DNA of 15,983 bases. It comes from Aquamicrobium sp. GTDB taxonomy: Bacteria; Pseudomonadota; Alphaproteobacteria; Rhizobiales; Rhizobiaceae. Shown here piece by piece: positions 7,301-14,160 of this stretch (positions are counted from its first letter, which is position 1; each line of letters begins with the position of its first letter). The DNA lies in the NCBI GenBank assembly GCA_014860725.1, contig JACZJD010000655.1, forward strand, positions 1 through 15,983. The letters run 5' to 3'. The notes under the pieces are model-generated. The model was not told the DNA's origin. It worked only from the letters and a program-made list of their open reading frames with translations, and did no database searches. Both the position numbers and the translations under genes were made by a program.

Positions 7301-8203
7301 TCACACACCCGCCGGCGCGGCCTCGGGGCCGGGCACGGGCCGGGTCGTGGCGTAGATCTCCTCGATGGTGAGCGCGGTTGCGAGGTCCACCGCCATCGGC
7401 ACGCCGTGTCCGAAGGCGCCGGGCGACAGGCAGGTCTCGGCCGCAGCCGCGGCGGCGGCGTTCAGGATCGCATCGGGCGTCTCGTTACGGAGGAGCCCGA
7501 CGAGCGTGCGCGCGATGAACGTGTCGCCGGCGCCCAGCGTATCGACCGGCCGGACGAGGACCGCCGGCGCCTCATGAAGGCGGCCGCCACCGGCGAGCAG
7601 CGCGCCGTCGCCGCCACGGGTGATCACGGCCCACCGCGCGCCATGGCGCAGCGCGGTTTCGGCAAGCGCCTGCGCTTCCCCGCGGCTCAGTCCGCCGCCC
7701 GAAAAGCCGGCAAGGAAGCAGTACGGCGCGATCGCCGCGATGCGTCCCTCGTCGCGGATGGTGGCGAAGTCGTATGAAACGCGCGTCAGCGACGCGAAAT
7801 GCTCAAGCCACGCATCGACGTGGCTCGACCGGCCGGTATGCACGGCATCCGCCGTCTTCATCCAGGCAAGGTCGGCCGGCGACGGCGCTATGACCGACAC
7901 GCCGAGATTGGCCCCGAGAAAGGCGCGCTCGCCGCCTTCCGTGGCAATCACGCAATAGGCGGTCTGGCCCGGCAGGAAGCGCAGGAGCGACGTCTCCACG
8001 CCCTCCGCCACAAGGGCGTCGCGGATCGCGCGTCCTGCCGCATCGTCGGCGACCGCGCCCGCATAGGCCGTCTCGGCGCCGAAGCGTCGCGCGAAGACGG
8101 CGTGGTTGACGCAGTTGCCGCCGGGAAACATGCGCTGCCGGTCGCGGTAGCAGTCCACGACATTGTCGCCGAAGGCGAGGATTCTGGGGGCGGCCTGTGA
8201 CAC
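7301..8203 (-). CDS. PfkB-family sugar kinase, FrlD-like (probable fructosamine 6-kinase)
   Basis: This is a 300-residue ribokinase/PfkB-fold kinase. It would use ATP to phosphorylate the sugar part of an Amadori compound at C6, preparing it for the divergent deglycase. The N-terminal sequence FGDNVVDCY and then FPGGNCVNHAVFARRFGA (residues 11-43) closely follows E. coli FrlD (GDNCVDIYP, GGNAVNVAVY) as I recall it. Near the C-terminus is PfkB signature 2, DTLGAGDTFIAR, with catalytic Asp227. VITRGGDGALL forms the ATP-site strand. The GTG at 8201-8203 is preferred, although its Shine-Dalgarno sequence is weak. The only earlier in-frame start is a TTG at 8243-8245, which would place the LacI-type operator inside the gene. 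The specific sugar substrate is inferred from neighbours; another PfkB sugar substrate is possible. Confidence 0.88.
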   Translation of the reverse strand: MSQAAPRILAFGDNVVDCYRDRQRMFPGGNCVNHAVFARRFGAETAYAGAVADDAAGRAIRDALVAEGVETSLLRFLPGQTAYCVIATEGGERAFLGANLGVSVIAPSPADLAWMKTADAVHTGRSSHVDAWLEHFASLTRVSYDFATIRDEGRIAAIAPYCFLAGFSGGGLSRGEAQALAETALRHGARWAVITRGGDGALLAGGGRLHEAPAVLVRPVDTLGAGDTFIARTLVGLLRNETPDAILNAAAAAAAETCLSPGAFGHGVPMAVDLATALTIEEIYATTRPVPGPEAAPAGV

Positions 8204-8225
8204 CGGTATCTCATCTCTGTGACGA

Positions 8226-8244
8226 TGTGAGAACGTTCGCAACA
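8226..8244. promoter_or_regulatory. LacI-type operator in the kinase/deglycase control region
   Basis: The palindrome is centred on C8234|G8235: TGTGAGAAC on the left and GTTCGCAACA on the right, with a perfect core GAACGTTC. A central CG and GAAC arms are typical of LacI-family operators. It lies where the minus-strand -10 region would be for the TTGACA at 8262-8257, so binding should block kinase transcription. It is also 26 nt behind the plus-strand TTGACA. It shares its left decamer with the site at 7271-7280. Confidence 0.6.
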
Positions 8245-8256
8245 AATTGCGCAGCT

Positions 8257-8275
8257 TGTCAACTGCTGCTTGACA
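8257..8275. promoter_or_regulatory. Back-to-back divergent -35 boxes (perfect inverted repeat)
   Basis: TGTCAACTGCTGCTTGACA is a perfect 6-bp inverted repeat with a 7-nt centre. Each arm is a consensus -35 box, one facing the kinase gene and one facing the deglycase gene. On the plus side the AT-rich stretch 8289-8304 offers a -10 (for example TATGTA at 8294-8299, spacer 18). On the minus side no good -10 is visible; the expected position is occupied by the LacI-type operator. Confidence 0.5.
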
Positions 8276-8295
8276 CCTGAGCGCAACGATTAATA

Positions 8296-8316
8296 TGTAT
8301 TATGTCATCTTATACA
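8296..8316. promoter_or_regulatory. Candidate GntR operator near the deglycase transcription start
   Basis: An imperfect inverted repeat with outer arms TGTAT (8296-8300) and ATACA (8312-8316), matching at 7 of 10 half-site positions. It sits between the plus-strand -35 box and the ribosome binding site (AAGGTGG) of the deglycase gene. HutC/FrlR-type GntR proteins often bind short GT/TA/AC-style palindromes, and the gntR gene is second in this operon. The assignment is inferred and the site is degenerate. Confidence 0.3.
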
Positions 8317-8331
8317 CAAGGTGGTGCCCTT

Positions 8332-9336
8332 ATGCCCCTCCCCGACCGTTTCCATCCGGCCGTTTCGGCCGCGCTCTCGGCCATCGACGCGAAGGCGCTG
8401 CGCCATGTCTTCTTCGTGGCCTGCGGCGGCTCGCTGTCGATCATGCACCCGGCGAAGTTCATGCTCGACCAGCACGGCGCGTTGCCGTCGGACGTCTACA
8501 ACGCGGCCGAGTTCGTCGCCCGCGCACCCCGACGCCTCGGGCGCGACACGCTGGTGATCCTGTGCTCGATGACCGGCACCACGAAGGAGACCGCGGCGGC
8601 CGCCAGGTTCGCGCGCGAGAAGGGCGCGATCACCATCGGCCTCACGGTCGAGCCGGGCTCTCCGCTCGGCACCGCCGTGCACCATCCGGTGAAGTTCGAG
8701 GCGCCCTACACCACGGGCGTGCCCATCGACGCCAGGGACAGCAACTATTCGGTCATCTACCAGATCGTCATGGGCCTGGTCGCGGCCACCGGCGGCGAAG
8801 ACCTGACGGAACCCCTGATCGACAGCCTCCATAGCCTTCAGGCGGCGATCGACCGCGCGCAGGAAACCTATGCGCCGCTGTGGGATCGCTACGCCGCGCA
8901 TTTCGCCAAGCAGGACGTCGTCTACACCATGGCGTCGGGCGCGAGCTACGGCGCGGCCTATTCCTTCGCGATCTGCGTGCTGATGGAGATGCAGTGGATC
9001 AACAGCCAGGCGATCCATTCCAACGAGTTCTTCCACGGCCCGTTCGAGGTGCTGGACGAGACGCGCTGCTTCGTCCTGATGAAGGGTCTCGACTCGACGC
9101 GGCCGCTGGACGACCGCGCGGATGCCTTCCTGCACCGTTTCGGCAGGCCCGAGAACATTCTGGTGCTCGACGCCGCGAAGCTCGACCTGTCGGGCATCGA
9201 CGAGCGCTTCCGCGGCAATGTCGTGCCGCTCATCTTCTTCGACACGCTGTGGCGCTTCATCTATAAGGTGGCCGACCATCGCCGGCAGGTCATGCTGGAA
9301 GGTCGCCGCTACATGAAGAAGCTATCCGACTACTGA
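8332..9336 (+). CDS. SIS-domain 6-phosphofructosamine deglycase, FrlB/FraB-like
   Basis: This is a 334-residue protein of two SIS domains, related to the isomerase half of GlmS. The proposed reaction is cleavage of a 6-phosphorylated Amadori compound to glucose 6-phosphate and the free amine or amino acid. Domain 1 (about 22-155) carries HVFFVACGGSLSI and the phosphosugar loop CSMTGTTKET. Domain 2 (about 180-320) carries YTMASGASYGAAYSFA. Glu219 (LMEMQW) and His235 (NEFFHGP) are 16 residues apart, as are GlmS Glu488/His504 and the FraB catalytic pair Glu214/His230. The NEFFHGPFEV segment matches GEFRHGPLEI of FrlB. The ATG at 8332 is chosen because AAGGTGG precedes it. An ATG at 8302 lies within the candidate promoter region. 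The gntR gene follows after 7 nt. Alternatives are FrlB, FraB or GfrF specificity, or another phosphosugar isomerase. Confidence 0.87.
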   Translation: MPLPDRFHPAVSAALSAIDAKALRHVFFVACGGSLSIMHPAKFMLDQHGALPSDVYNAAEFVARAPRRLGRDTLVILCSMTGTTKETAAAARFAREKGAITIGLTVEPGSPLGTAVHHPVKFEAPYTTGVPIDARDSNYSVIYQIVMGLVAATGGEDLTEPLIDSLHSLQAAIDRAQETYAPLWDRYAAHFAKQDVVYTMASGASYGAAYSFAICVLMEMQWINSQAIHSNEFFHGPFEVLDETRCFVLMKGLDSTRPLDDRADAFLHRFGRPENILVLDAAKLDLSGIDERFRGNVVPLIFFDTLWRFIYKVADHRRQVMLEGRRYMKKLSDY

Positions 9337-9343
9337 GGCCCCG

Positions 9344-10048
9344 ATGGAGCAAGACGGCCTGCTGCCGCTTTACGAACAGGTCCGGCGCAAGATCCTCTCC
9401 GAGATCGAGGCCGGCCGTCTTGCCGAAGGTAGCTTCCTGCCGCCCGAACTGGAGCTGTGCGCGACCTATGGCGTGAGCCGCATCACCCTGCGCCGGGCGG
9501 TGGGCGAATTGTGCGCCGAAGGCCGGCTCGTCCGCCAGCAAGGCAGGGGCACGCTGGTCGCGCCGCGCAAGATGCAGCAGACGATTTCGCTCTCGGGCTT
9601 CTCGGAGGTCGTCGAGGGACAGGGCCGCAAGGCCGGCCACCGCATTCTCGAGCGCAGCGACGATGTCGATGCGCCGGCGATTGCGGAAAGGCTCGGGGCG
9701 TCGCGGCTGGTGCGCTTCGTCCGGCTTCTGGAGGTGGACGGCCGGCCGATGACGCTGGAATCGCTCTATTTCGATGCGGCGCGCTTCGCTGCCGCGCTTG
9801 CGCCTGTGGAGGCCGGCCAATCCTTCTTCGCCACGCTGCGCATCGCCTACGGCATCGCGCTCGCCGGCGCCGAACGGCTGATCGACGTCGGTTTTGCCCG
9901 CGCTCCGGAAGCCGCCGAGCTCGGGGTCTCCGCGACGGAGCCGGTCTACCGCATCGAGAAGACCGTGTTCGACGGCGAGGGCCGGGCGCTCGCCCTGTCG
10001 CAACTGGTCACGCCCTGTCACCTGGTCACGCTCGCCGTGAAGAACTGA
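9344..10048 (+). CDS. GntR-family regulator, HutC/FrlR type with UTRA domain
   Basis: This is a 234-residue regulator. Residues about 8-75 form the GntR winged helix: PLYEQVRRKILSEIEAGRL, then the recognition region LCATYGVSRITLRRAVGEL, and the wing GRLVRQQGRGTLVAP. Residues about 90-230 fit the UTRA ligand domain (LSGFSEVVEGQG, ARLVRF-like strand, TLESLYFDAARF, EPVYRIEKTVFDGEGRALAL). UTRA domains usually sense small sugar-phosphate-like or amino-compound ligands. FrlR and FraR of known Amadori loci are GntR proteins, so it probably responds to the phosphorylated substrate. The Shine-Dalgarno GAGG overlaps the deglycase stop codon, 5 nt before the ATG, so the two genes are tightly coupled. 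The C-terminus (HLVTLAVKN) lacks the usual Arg-Tyr-rich UTRA ending. Confidence 0.92.
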   Translation: MEQDGLLPLYEQVRRKILSEIEAGRLAEGSFLPPELELCATYGVSRITLRRAVGELCAEGRLVRQQGRGTLVAPRKMQQTISLSGFSEVVEGQGRKAGHRILERSDDVDAPAIAERLGASRLVRFVRLLEVDGRPMTLESLYFDAARFAAALAPVEAGQSFFATLRIAYGIALAGAERLIDVGFARAPEAAELGVSATEPVYRIEKTVFDGEGRALALSQLVTPCHLVTLAVKN

Positions 10049-10078
10049 GCCCCGACGCGGGACGCAACGAGGGATATG

Positions 10079-11014
10079 ATGAAGGTCTTCGATGCCGCCG
10101 CGGTTCACGCCGCCCTGCCCTGGCCCTACCTGATCGACGCGCTCGCCGAGGCGCATCGCGGGGCGATGCCCGTGTCGGACGTGGTGGTGCAGGACGATCC
10201 CGCCGGCAGCGGCAACCGGTTCATCACCCTGCCGGGGTGGGTTCCGGGCGGCCCCGTCGCCGTCAAGATGGTGGGCGTCTTCCCGGGCAACGAGACGCTG
10301 TCGCCGCCGCAGCCCAACGTGCAGGGGCTAGTCGCCATGTTCGACGGCTCGACCGGCGCGCCGCTTCTGGTCGCCGACGGCGCCGCGATGACCGCGCGCA
10401 AGACGGCCGGCGACTCCGCGCTCGGCGCCTCGCTGCTCGCCCGCGAGGACGCTGAGGTGCTCCTGATCGTGGGGGCCGGCGCGCTCGCCCCGCACTTCGC
10501 GGCCGCGCACATGGCCGCCCGCCCGTCGATTCGGCGCGTGCTGATCTGGAACCGCACCGCCCCCAAGGCCGAGGCCGTCGCCGCCGCCCTGCGCAGGGAC
10601 GGCGTCGATGTGCAGGCCGTTGCCGACATCGACGCGGCGGTGGCGCAGGCCGACGTGATCGCCTGCGTGACCATGTCCGACCGCACCCTCGTCAAGGGCG
10701 CGCTGCTCAAGCCCGGCACGCATCTCGATCTCGTCGGCGCCTACATGACGAGCCTGCGCGAGACCGACGACACGGCGCTGTTGCGGGGCCGCATCTTCGT
10801 GGACACGCGGCGCGGCATGGAAAGCACGGGCGATCTCGGCCAGGCTCTCGCCTCGGGGCTGATCGCGCCGGACGCCGTCGCCGGCGATCATTTCGACCTC
10901 GCGCGAGGGCGCGTGCAGGGCCGCCGCTCGGCCGACGAGATCACCGTCTTCAAGAATGTCGGCGGCGCGCATCTCGACGTCTTCACCGCAATCGCTCTGA
11001 ATAACGCGGCATGA
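10079..11014 (+). CDS. Ornithine cyclodeaminase / mu-crystallin family NAD(P)-dependent enzyme
   Basis: This is a 311-residue protein with the whole OCD/mu-crystallin fold. The substrate part carries Lys63 (VAVKMVGVFPGN), the family segment GLVAMFDGSTGAPLLVADGA and Arg107 in MTARKTAG. The Rossmann motif is VGAGALAPHF (131-140), followed by LIWNRT and then VIACVT. In true ornithine cyclodeaminase an Asp (D228 in the Pseudomonas enzyme) follows a VGG/VGA turn. Here the aligned residue is Tyr221 (VGAYMTSLRE), so ornithine cyclodeamination is unlikely. Other family activities are cyclic imine reduction, alanine dehydrogenase and opine-type reactions. It may act on the amino acid freed by the deglycase. 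Two ATGs occur at 10076 and 10079; the GAGGG at 10069-10073 gives better spacing to 10079. It follows gntR by about 30 nt. Confidence 0.87.
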   Translation: MKVFDAAAVHAALPWPYLIDALAEAHRGAMPVSDVVVQDDPAGSGNRFITLPGWVPGGPVAVKMVGVFPGNETLSPPQPNVQGLVAMFDGSTGAPLLVADGAAMTARKTAGDSALGASLLAREDAEVLLIVGAGALAPHFAAAHMAARPSIRRVLIWNRTAPKAEAVAAALRRDGVDVQAVADIDAAVAQADVIACVTMSDRTLVKGALLKPGTHLDLVGAYMTSLRETDDTALLRGRIFVDTRRGMESTGDLGQALASGLIAPDAVAGDHFDLARGRVQGRRSADEITVFKNVGGAHLDVFTAIALNNAA

Positions 11015-11106
11015 TGCAAGATACCGGATCGCTCCCGGCCGCGATTCCTGCCATCACGCGACGTCGGATCGTAGAGGGCGGTTGGTAGAGGAAGGAACGG
11101 CACGCG

Positions 11107-12198
11107 GTGGCGAAGAGATCGAAGGCGACGATTGCGGACGTGGCCCGCCTGGCCGGGGTCTCGACGGCGACCGCCGGGCGCGTGCTGGGCAGCTACGGCT
11201 ATTCGAGCGAGGAGACGCGCGAGCAGGTCATACAGGCGGCCCGCAAGCTCGGCTATCGCACCAATGCGCTCGCCCGCGGCCTCATCACCGGCAAGACCCG
11301 CACCATCGGCGTGGTGGCGGGAGACATCCAGAACCCCTTCTACGCCTCGATCCTGCGCGGGATCGCCGATGTCGTGGAAAGCCGCGATTTCGGCCTGCTG
11401 ATCGTCAATTCCGACGAGAACCTCGCCAAGGAGATCCGCGCCGTGAACCTGCTTCTGGAAAAGCAGGTGGACGGGCTGATCGTCTCGCCCTGCGACACCA
11501 GGAACGCACGCCATCTGCGCGATCTCCAGTCGGCCGGCCTGCCGCTCGTCCTCCTCGACCGCAGCGTGGCCGGGCTCGAGGTCGACCGGGTCGCGATCGA
11601 CAACATCGCCGCCGCCGAGCGTGCCGTCTCGGCGCTGATCGCCGCCGGACACCGGCGCATCGGCCTTGTCGGCGAAATGCTGGAGGAGCAGGAGGGCGGG
11701 CTCGAGGCCTTCCTGCGCCGCGGCCTTGCCGGCGAAGTGCTGTCCACGGACACGCTCTATCCGAGCTGGCAGCGCCTTCTGGGCTACCTGCGCGCCCACC
11801 GGCAGGCGCGGCTGGAGGTCGATGCCTCGCTCATTCGCCGCGTGGGCGCCTATTCCGCGGAGGCTGCGCAAAACGTGGCGCGGACGCTCCTCGAAAGGCC
11901 GGACCGGCCGACGGCCCTGTTCGCCACCGACGGCACCATGTCGGAAGGCGTCATGGGCGCGGTTTCGGCGGCGGGGCTGAGCGTGCCCGCCGACCTGTCG
12001 CTGGTCTGCTTCGACGATCTCGAATGGATGAGCTTCCTGTCGCCCGGCATCTCCACCATGGCGCAGCCGCGGCTCGCCATGGGCGAGACCGCCGCGACCA
12101 TGCTGCTCGACCGCATCGAAGGCGCCGAGGGACCAGGCCGGGTCGTGACGATGCGCGCCGACTTCGTCGAGCGCGGCTCGATCGCCGCGCCAGCCTAG
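11107..12198 (+). CDS. LacI-family transcriptional regulator
   Basis: This is a 363-residue regulator, slightly long for the family. The DNA-binding domain is residues about 8-60: TIADVARLAGVSTATAGRVL, then the hinge helix TNALARGLITGKTRTIGVV. The core is a periplasmic-binding-protein fold that starts at TIGVVAGDIQNPFY, continues through VDGLIVSPCDT and IAAGHRRIGLVG, and ends with SLVCFDDLEWMSFLSPGIST. The recognition helix carries Ala-Gly where Val-Ser is usual (STATAGRVL), which may shift operator choice. The GTG at 11107 has AGGAAGGA about 10 nt upstream. It lies 92 nt after the OCD-family gene, so it may be co-transcribed or have its own promoter; I see no clear one there. The LacI-style sites at 7271 and 8226 are its likely targets. 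The sensed sugar-like ligand is unknown. Confidence 0.93.
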   Translation: MAKRSKATIADVARLAGVSTATAGRVLGSYGYSSEETREQVIQAARKLGYRTNALARGLITGKTRTIGVVAGDIQNPFYASILRGIADVVESRDFGLLIVNSDENLAKEIRAVNLLLEKQVDGLIVSPCDTRNARHLRDLQSAGLPLVLLDRSVAGLEVDRVAIDNIAAAERAVSALIAAGHRRIGLVGEMLEEQEGGLEAFLRRGLAGEVLSTDTLYPSWQRLLGYLRAHRQARLEVDASLIRRVGAYSAEAAQNVARTLLERPDRPTALFATDGTMSEGVMGAVSAAGLSVPADLSLVCFDDLEWMSFLSPGISTMAQPRLAMGETAATMLLDRIEGAEGPGRVVTMRADFVERGSIAAPA

Positions 12199-12231
12199 GC
12201 AGGCGGCGCGACGCGTATCGATGCCGCTCCG

Positions 12232-14142
12232 CTAGGCGCGCAGGCGTCTGAATTCCTGCTCGTGGATCCGCGCCGTCGCGTCCTCGGCGGTCATGGGCTT
12301 TCCGAACAGATAGCCCTGGATGATCTCGGCGTTGAGCTGCCGCAGGATCGTCAGCTCCTCCTCGGTCTCCACCCCTTCCACCACGCATCGCAGGCCCAGC
12401 TTCCGGCACAGGTCGATGATGCCGGAGACGATTTCCCGCGACGTCGCGTTGCGGGAGATCTTGCGGACGAAGCTCTTGTCGAGCTTGACCTTGTCGAGCG
12501 GCAGCTCGTCGAGATACTCGAAGCTGGAATAGCCCGAGCCGAAATCGTCGAGGGCGATCCTGAAGCCCGCGGAGGCGAGGTCCGCCAGCAGCTCGCGCGA
12601 GGTTTCGATGTCGGTCATCACCGCGGTCTCGGTGATCTCGAACTCGATCCGGCACGGGGCGATCCCGAAGCGGTAGACCTGGGCCACGAGCGAGAAGATG
12701 AACGCGCGGTCGGCGAGGTCCCGCGCGGACAGGTTGAAGGAGATGGACGTGTCGGGCGTCCATCTGCCGAGCGCCGCGAGGCCCTTGCGGAACAGGATTC
12801 CGGTGAGGTTCTGGATCAGCCCGGCGCGCTCGGCGGCGCGGATGAACTTGTCCGGCGGCACCAGCCCCAGGACCGGATTCCGCCACCGCGCCAGGGCCTC
12901 GAAGCCGCAGATGCGGTCCTCGACCAGATGCTGCTGCGGCTGGAACACCAGATACATCTCCTCTTCGAGATCGGCCTGGCGCAGCGCCTTCTCGATCCTG
13001 GCGTTCTCGTTCATCTCCGCCTGCTCGCGGGCGTTGAAGATCAGCGTCCGGCCGCGGGCGTTGTCCTTCGCCCGGTAGAGGGCGTAGTCCGCCCTCTCGT
13101 AGAGTTGCTGGCTCGTCGTCGCCATCGTCGGAAAGTGGGCGAAGCCGATCGACCCGCCCACGCTCAGGCGAAGCATGGAGATTTCGCACGGCGCGCTGAG
13201 ATGGGCGAGGATGCGGTCCCCCAGCTCCTGGACCGCGCCCTCGTCCTCGCCCCCCTTGACGAACAGCGCGAACTCATCGCCGGCCAGCCGGCCGATCGAG
13301 ACGGTCTCACCGGCGAGCTCGCCCAGCCGCTCCGCTATCTTGCACAGCAAGCCGTCGCCGGTGATGTGGCCGTAGGAATCGTTGATGCTCTTGAACCCGT
13401 CCAGATCCACCACGCCGAACCAGAACGGCGACCCTTCCTCGGTCAGCGCATCCAGCTTCTGGAAGATCGAGCGGCGGTTGGGCAAGCCGGTCAGGCTGTC
13501 ATGGTCCGCGAGCGTCTGCGCCTTGCCAGCCATCTCGTCGGCGATCAGCCGCGCCTCGATCTGGCGATGGATCGCCTTCCTCAGGAGCGAGGCGATGCCC
13601 AGCGACGCGAAGGTCGTGGCGACGCTGACGAAGAAATACTGGTTGAACTCGTCCGGAGGCAGGTCGCGGATGAATGCATACAGCGTCAGCAGTGCCAGCG
13701 CCACGCTGAGCAGCGTGGAGCGCATGGTGACGCCCGACATCGAATAGACCATCGCCATCAGCACGAAATAGATCAGCATCCCCTTGTCGAACTGAAGGAG
13801 GACGTGCGTGAGGACGTTGAGATAGATGAGCAGGTTGGCGGTGACGCCGACCAGCTCCAGCCGGGCCAGATCGAGCCGTTCGGCGCCCAGCACCTTCACC
13901 CGCATCAGGTGGTAGATCAGCACGGTCGCGGAGCTGATGCCCGCCAGGACGAGGAAGTCGGGGCCGGTCTGCTTCATCCAGTGGCCGACCGTGATGAAGA
14001 GATAGAAGAACGAGCCCGAAAGCAGGAAGCTCCGCACGATGGGGCGGTAGGCGTCGGCTATCGCGGCCTGCCGTCCCTTCGACATGCCCCGCCGCGCTGA
14101 CATTCCGAGGCGCGGCGTTCGGTGGTTTTCCCGAGAGGGCAT
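12232..14142 (-). CDS. Membrane-bound GGDEF-EAL cyclic-di-GMP enzyme
   Basis: This is a 636-residue inner-membrane protein controlling cyclic-di-GMP. About six hydrophobic helices span residues 35-190 and may sense a signal; I recognise no named MASE family. The GGDEF domain spans about 208-370, with LTGLPNRRS, DLDGF (246-250) and the signature as AGDEF (287-291), a variant still found in active cyclases. No RxxD inhibitory site is seen before it. The EAL domain (about 385-630) has all key parts: FEALARW (EAL 415-417), FEITETAV, ALDDFGSGYSS, KVKLDKSFV, VVEGVETEEE and QGYLFGKP. Phosphodiesterase activity is therefore likely. The ATG at 14140-14142 has GGGGAAG upstream and is preferred over a TTG at 14155-14157. 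The preceding cyclic-di-GMP gene ends 18 nt upstream, so the two are probably co-transcribed. Confidence 0.93.
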   Translation of the reverse strand: MPSRENHRTPRLGMSARRGMSKGRQAAIADAYRPIVRSFLLSGSFFYLFITVGHWMKQTGPDFLVLAGISSATVLIYHLMRVKVLGAERLDLARLELVGVTANLLIYLNVLTHVLLQFDKGMLIYFVLMAMVYSMSGVTMRSTLLSVALALLTLYAFIRDLPPDEFNQYFFVSVATTFASLGIASLLRKAIHRQIEARLIADEMAGKAQTLADHDSLTGLPNRRSIFQKLDALTEEGSPFWFGVVDLDGFKSINDSYGHITGDGLLCKIAERLGELAGETVSIGRLAGDEFALFVKGGEDEGAVQELGDRILAHLSAPCEISMLRLSVGGSIGFAHFPTMATTSQQLYERADYALYRAKDNARGRTLIFNAREQAEMNENARIEKALRQADLEEEMYLVFQPQQHLVEDRICGFEALARWRNPVLGLVPPDKFIRAAERAGLIQNLTGILFRKGLAALGRWTPDTSISFNLSARDLADRAFIFSLVAQVYRFGIAPCRIEFEITETAVMTDIETSRELLADLASAGFRIALDDFGSGYSSFEYLDELPLDKVKLDKSFVRKISRNATSREIVSGIIDLCRKLGLRCVVEGVETEEELTILRQLNAEIIQGYLFGKPMTAEDATARIHEQEFRRLRA

Positions 14143-14160
14143 CGATCTTCCCCGCAAGTG

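Noticed and set aside
8302..8331. Upstream ATG at 8302 for the deglycase
   Set aside because: It lies in the candidate promoter/operator region without a Shine-Dalgarno sequence, whereas the ATG at 8332 has AAGGTGG at good spacing.
11015..11106. Inverted repeat ATCGC/GCGAT (11028-11045) as a terminator before lacI
   Set aside because: The stem is only 5 bp with no T-tract, too weak to call.
12199..12231. Short GCGGC/GCCGC repeat between the convergent lacI and GGDEF-EAL genes
   Set aside because: The stem is short, the loop is long and there is no T-tract. A bidirectional terminator cannot be supported.
12262..14100. 612-residue plus-strand open frame opposite the GGDEF-EAL gene
   Set aside because: The composition is typical of an antisense shadow, with no start signal or domain, while the minus strand encodes intact GGDEF and EAL motifs.
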